From positions 1-6,967 of the forward strand of contig CAJJPZ010000114.1 of NCBI GenBank assembly GCA_905193765.1: DNA of 6,967 nt, written 5' to 3'. This document shows, piece by piece, positions 5,651 through 6,967 of the stretch. The notes beneath the pieces are model-generated. The model made no database searches, was not told the origin of the DNA, and saw only the letters and a list, made by a program, of their open reading frames with translations. This DNA is from an uncultured Eubacterium sp. Lineage in GTDB: Bacteria > Bacillota > Clostridia > Peptostreptococcales > Anaerovoracaceae. A program made the position numbers and the translations under genes. How positions within the stretch are numbered: the stretch's first letter is position 1; each line of letters starts with the position of its first letter.

Positions 5651-5669
5651 ATAAGACACAGTCATAGTC

Positions 5670-5702
5670 ATGAACGAGATGACAGTGGCTGCTGTTTTTT
5701 AA
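5670..5702 (+). promoter_or_regulatory. Possible leader peptide (MNEMTVAAVF) overlapping a hairpin with T-tract
   Basis: A ten-codon ORF (5670-5702) lies between the kinase promoter and its start codon. Within it, ACAGT (5682-5686) pairs with GCTGT (5691-5695) around GGCT, followed by TTTTTT (5695-5700). The layout resembles an attenuator, but the stem is only 5 bp and the ORF has no clear ribosome binding site. Confidence 0.25.
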
Positions 5703-5747
5703 GAGGAAAATATCGTTTTATTTTTTAGGACACAGGAACAGTATTTG

Positions 5748-6967
5748 ATGAAAGAGAACTACTATAAGCAATACGAACCTCTTTTCGGATCATGGTATAT
5801 AAAGGAAAAGATAGGTGAAGGTGCATACGGCCAGGTTTATATCATCGAGCGGGAAGAGCTCGGTGTAGTTTTCAAGTCCGCTCTTAAGGCGATAACTATC
5901 CCTCAGGATAAAGATGAGATAAGAAGTGTCATGTCCAATGGTATGACAGAAGATGATCTCACGGAATACTACAGAGACATAGTGGAAAATGTGGTCAGTG
6001 AATTCATATTCATGTCGAAGTTGAAGGGCAACAGTCATATCGTCAGCTACGAGGACCATCTGATCATAGAACACGAGGACGATATAGGCTGGGATATCCT
6101 GATGCGTCTCGAACTGCTGACACCGCTGCTGGATCATACGTACAAAAACGGCATGACCGAGGACGATGTGATCAAGCTGGGTACGGACATGTGCAAGGCG
6201 CTGGAATTCTGCCGCAAGTACGATATCATCCACCGTGACATAAAGCCTGAAAACATTTTCATAGCTCCCAGCGGCGACTACAAGCTGGGAGATTTCGGCA
6301 TAGCGAAAACAGTAGAGAAGACCAGACTGGGCATGTCCAGGCGGGGTACTGTCGTATATATGGCACCGGAGGTCTTCAAGGGTGAAGCCTACGGCTCCAC
6401 AGTCGATATCTATTCACTGGGGCTGGTAATGTACAAATTCCTCAACGACGGAAGGACGCCGTTCATGCCGAGCTATCCCCTCCCTATAAAGTACGACGAC
6501 AGGGAAGAGGCGTACATGAAGCGCATGAATCGTCAACCTATGCCCGAGCCTAAGAATGGATCGGCAAAGCTGAAGAAGATAGTCATGAAGGCCTGCTCAT
6601 ACGATCCCGAGGACAGATACGAGAGCGCAGCTCAGATGAGGGAGGAGCTGGAGACTCTGGTGTACAGGAAAAAACGCAACCCTCTGTCAGGCTTCCACAG
6701 CAACGAGAAGACTCATACCGCCAGGACAGCTGACGGAGAACGATACGCCGAAGAAGCGGTTCCTGCTGAGACCGGCGATAAGAAACAGAAAGAGCCGGGA
6801 AAGTCAGGACTGAGAAAAAAGATCGTCTGTACAGCAGCGGCTCTGGTACTGGCAGCTGCCGGGGTATGCTACGCCGCCATACCTAAGGAAGTGACAGGCA
6901 TAACCGGAGTAAAGGACGAAGAGAGCATATATATAGGAGATACATACGAGCCTGAATACAAGGTAGA
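5748..6967 (+). CDS. Hanks-type Ser/Thr protein kinase with membrane segment and extracellular Ig-like start, 3' partial
   Basis: The first 406 residues of a membrane-bound Ser/Thr protein kinase that phosphorylates protein substrates with ATP. All catalytic landmarks are intact: glycine loop GEGAYGQV (23-30), ATP-binding Lys47, helix-C Glu85, IHRDIKPEN (161-169) with catalytic Asp164, DFG (182-184), APE (206-208) and the closing Arg290 in PEDRYES. The activation segment holds SRRGTVVY, with Thr201 a likely regulatory site. A basic, low-complexity linker (about 308-358) leads to a single membrane segment (359-378). The outside begins EVTGITGVKDEESIYIGDTY, which looks like the first strands of a Big-type Ig-like domain rather than the PASTA repeats usual in PknB/PrkC. 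The ATG at 5748 has AGGA at 5734-5737. The gene runs off the right edge, so the sensor is not fully visible. Confidence 0.93.
   Translation, partial: MKENYYKQYEPLFGSWYIKEKIGEGAYGQVYIIEREELGVVFKSALKAITIPQDKDEIRSVMSNGMTEDDLTEYYRDIVENVVSEFIFMSKLKGNSHIVSYEDHLIIEHEDDIGWDILMRLELLTPLLDHTYKNGMTEDDVIKLGTDMCKALEFCRKYDIIHRDIKPENIFIAPSGDYKLGDFGIAKTVEKTRLGMSRRGTVVYMAPEVFKGEAYGSTVDIYSLGLVMYKFLNDGRTPFMPSYPLPIKYDDREEAYMKRMNRQPMPEPKNGSAKLKKIVMKACSYDPEDRYESAAQMREELETLVYRKKRNPLSGFHSNEKTHTARTADGERYAEEAVPAETGDKKQKEPGKSGLRKKIVCTAAALVLAAAGVCYAAIPKEVTGITGVKDEESIYIGDTYEPEYKV

Noticed and set aside
5790..6233. Minus-strand reading frame inside the kinase gene
   Set aside because: It lies wholly within intact kinase catalytic motifs on the plus strand.

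Overview
The window looks like chromosome from an anaerobic Bacillota of class Clostridia. The signs are a clostridial short-chain flavodoxin, a DUF2325/DUF3793 pair, roughly half GC with heavy use of ATA (Ile) and AGA/AGG (Arg) codons, TATAAT-type promoters, and AGGAGA-like ribosome binding sites. A Eubacteriales Family XIII-type lineage would fit, but that is only an impression. All genes lie on the plus strand. I see no tRNA, rRNA, CRISPR array, transposase or phage gene.

Layout. (1) Positions 1-1103 hold the C-terminal part of a secreted or surface protein made of repeated bacterial Ig-like (Big-type) units and a terminal fibronectin-III-like domain; it enters from the left and ends at a probable terminator. 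(2) Positions 1283-2638 hold a tight DUF2325-DUF3793 pair followed by a flavodoxin, headed by a perfect GTTAGT-GAGA-ACTAAC inverted repeat and closed by a strong terminator; the grouping suggests a metal- or iron-responsive unit. (3) Positions 2746-3240 hold a small PAP2 membrane phosphatase with its own promoter, whose -35 overlaps the preceding terminator's T-tract. (4) Positions 3329-6967 hold a signalling block: a 394-residue protein with two copies of an HTH-like module, a LytTR regulator whose receiver-like domain lacks the phosphoacceptor Asp, and a Hanks-type Ser/Thr kinase with one membrane segment and the start of an extracellular Ig-like region, cut by the right edge.

The most unusual sequence is the leader of the 394-residue gene. 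An uninterrupted run of ten G residues lies 8 nt before its ATG, exactly where the Shine-Dalgarno should be. The same run sits between a TTGAC box and a TATAAT box that overlaps the start codon. This is what a phase-variable contingency locus would look like, and it would put the downstream signalling genes next to a switchable regulator. Just upstream are a hairpin and a five-codon mini-ORF. The kinase leader also carries a short ORF that runs into a hairpin plus T-tract.

How the genes may work together (inference): the kinase would sense an outside signal through its Ig-like region and act on cytoplasmic partners, possibly the HTH-like protein and the LytTR regulator, which cannot be a normal two-component output. 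No two-component histidine kinase is present in the window.
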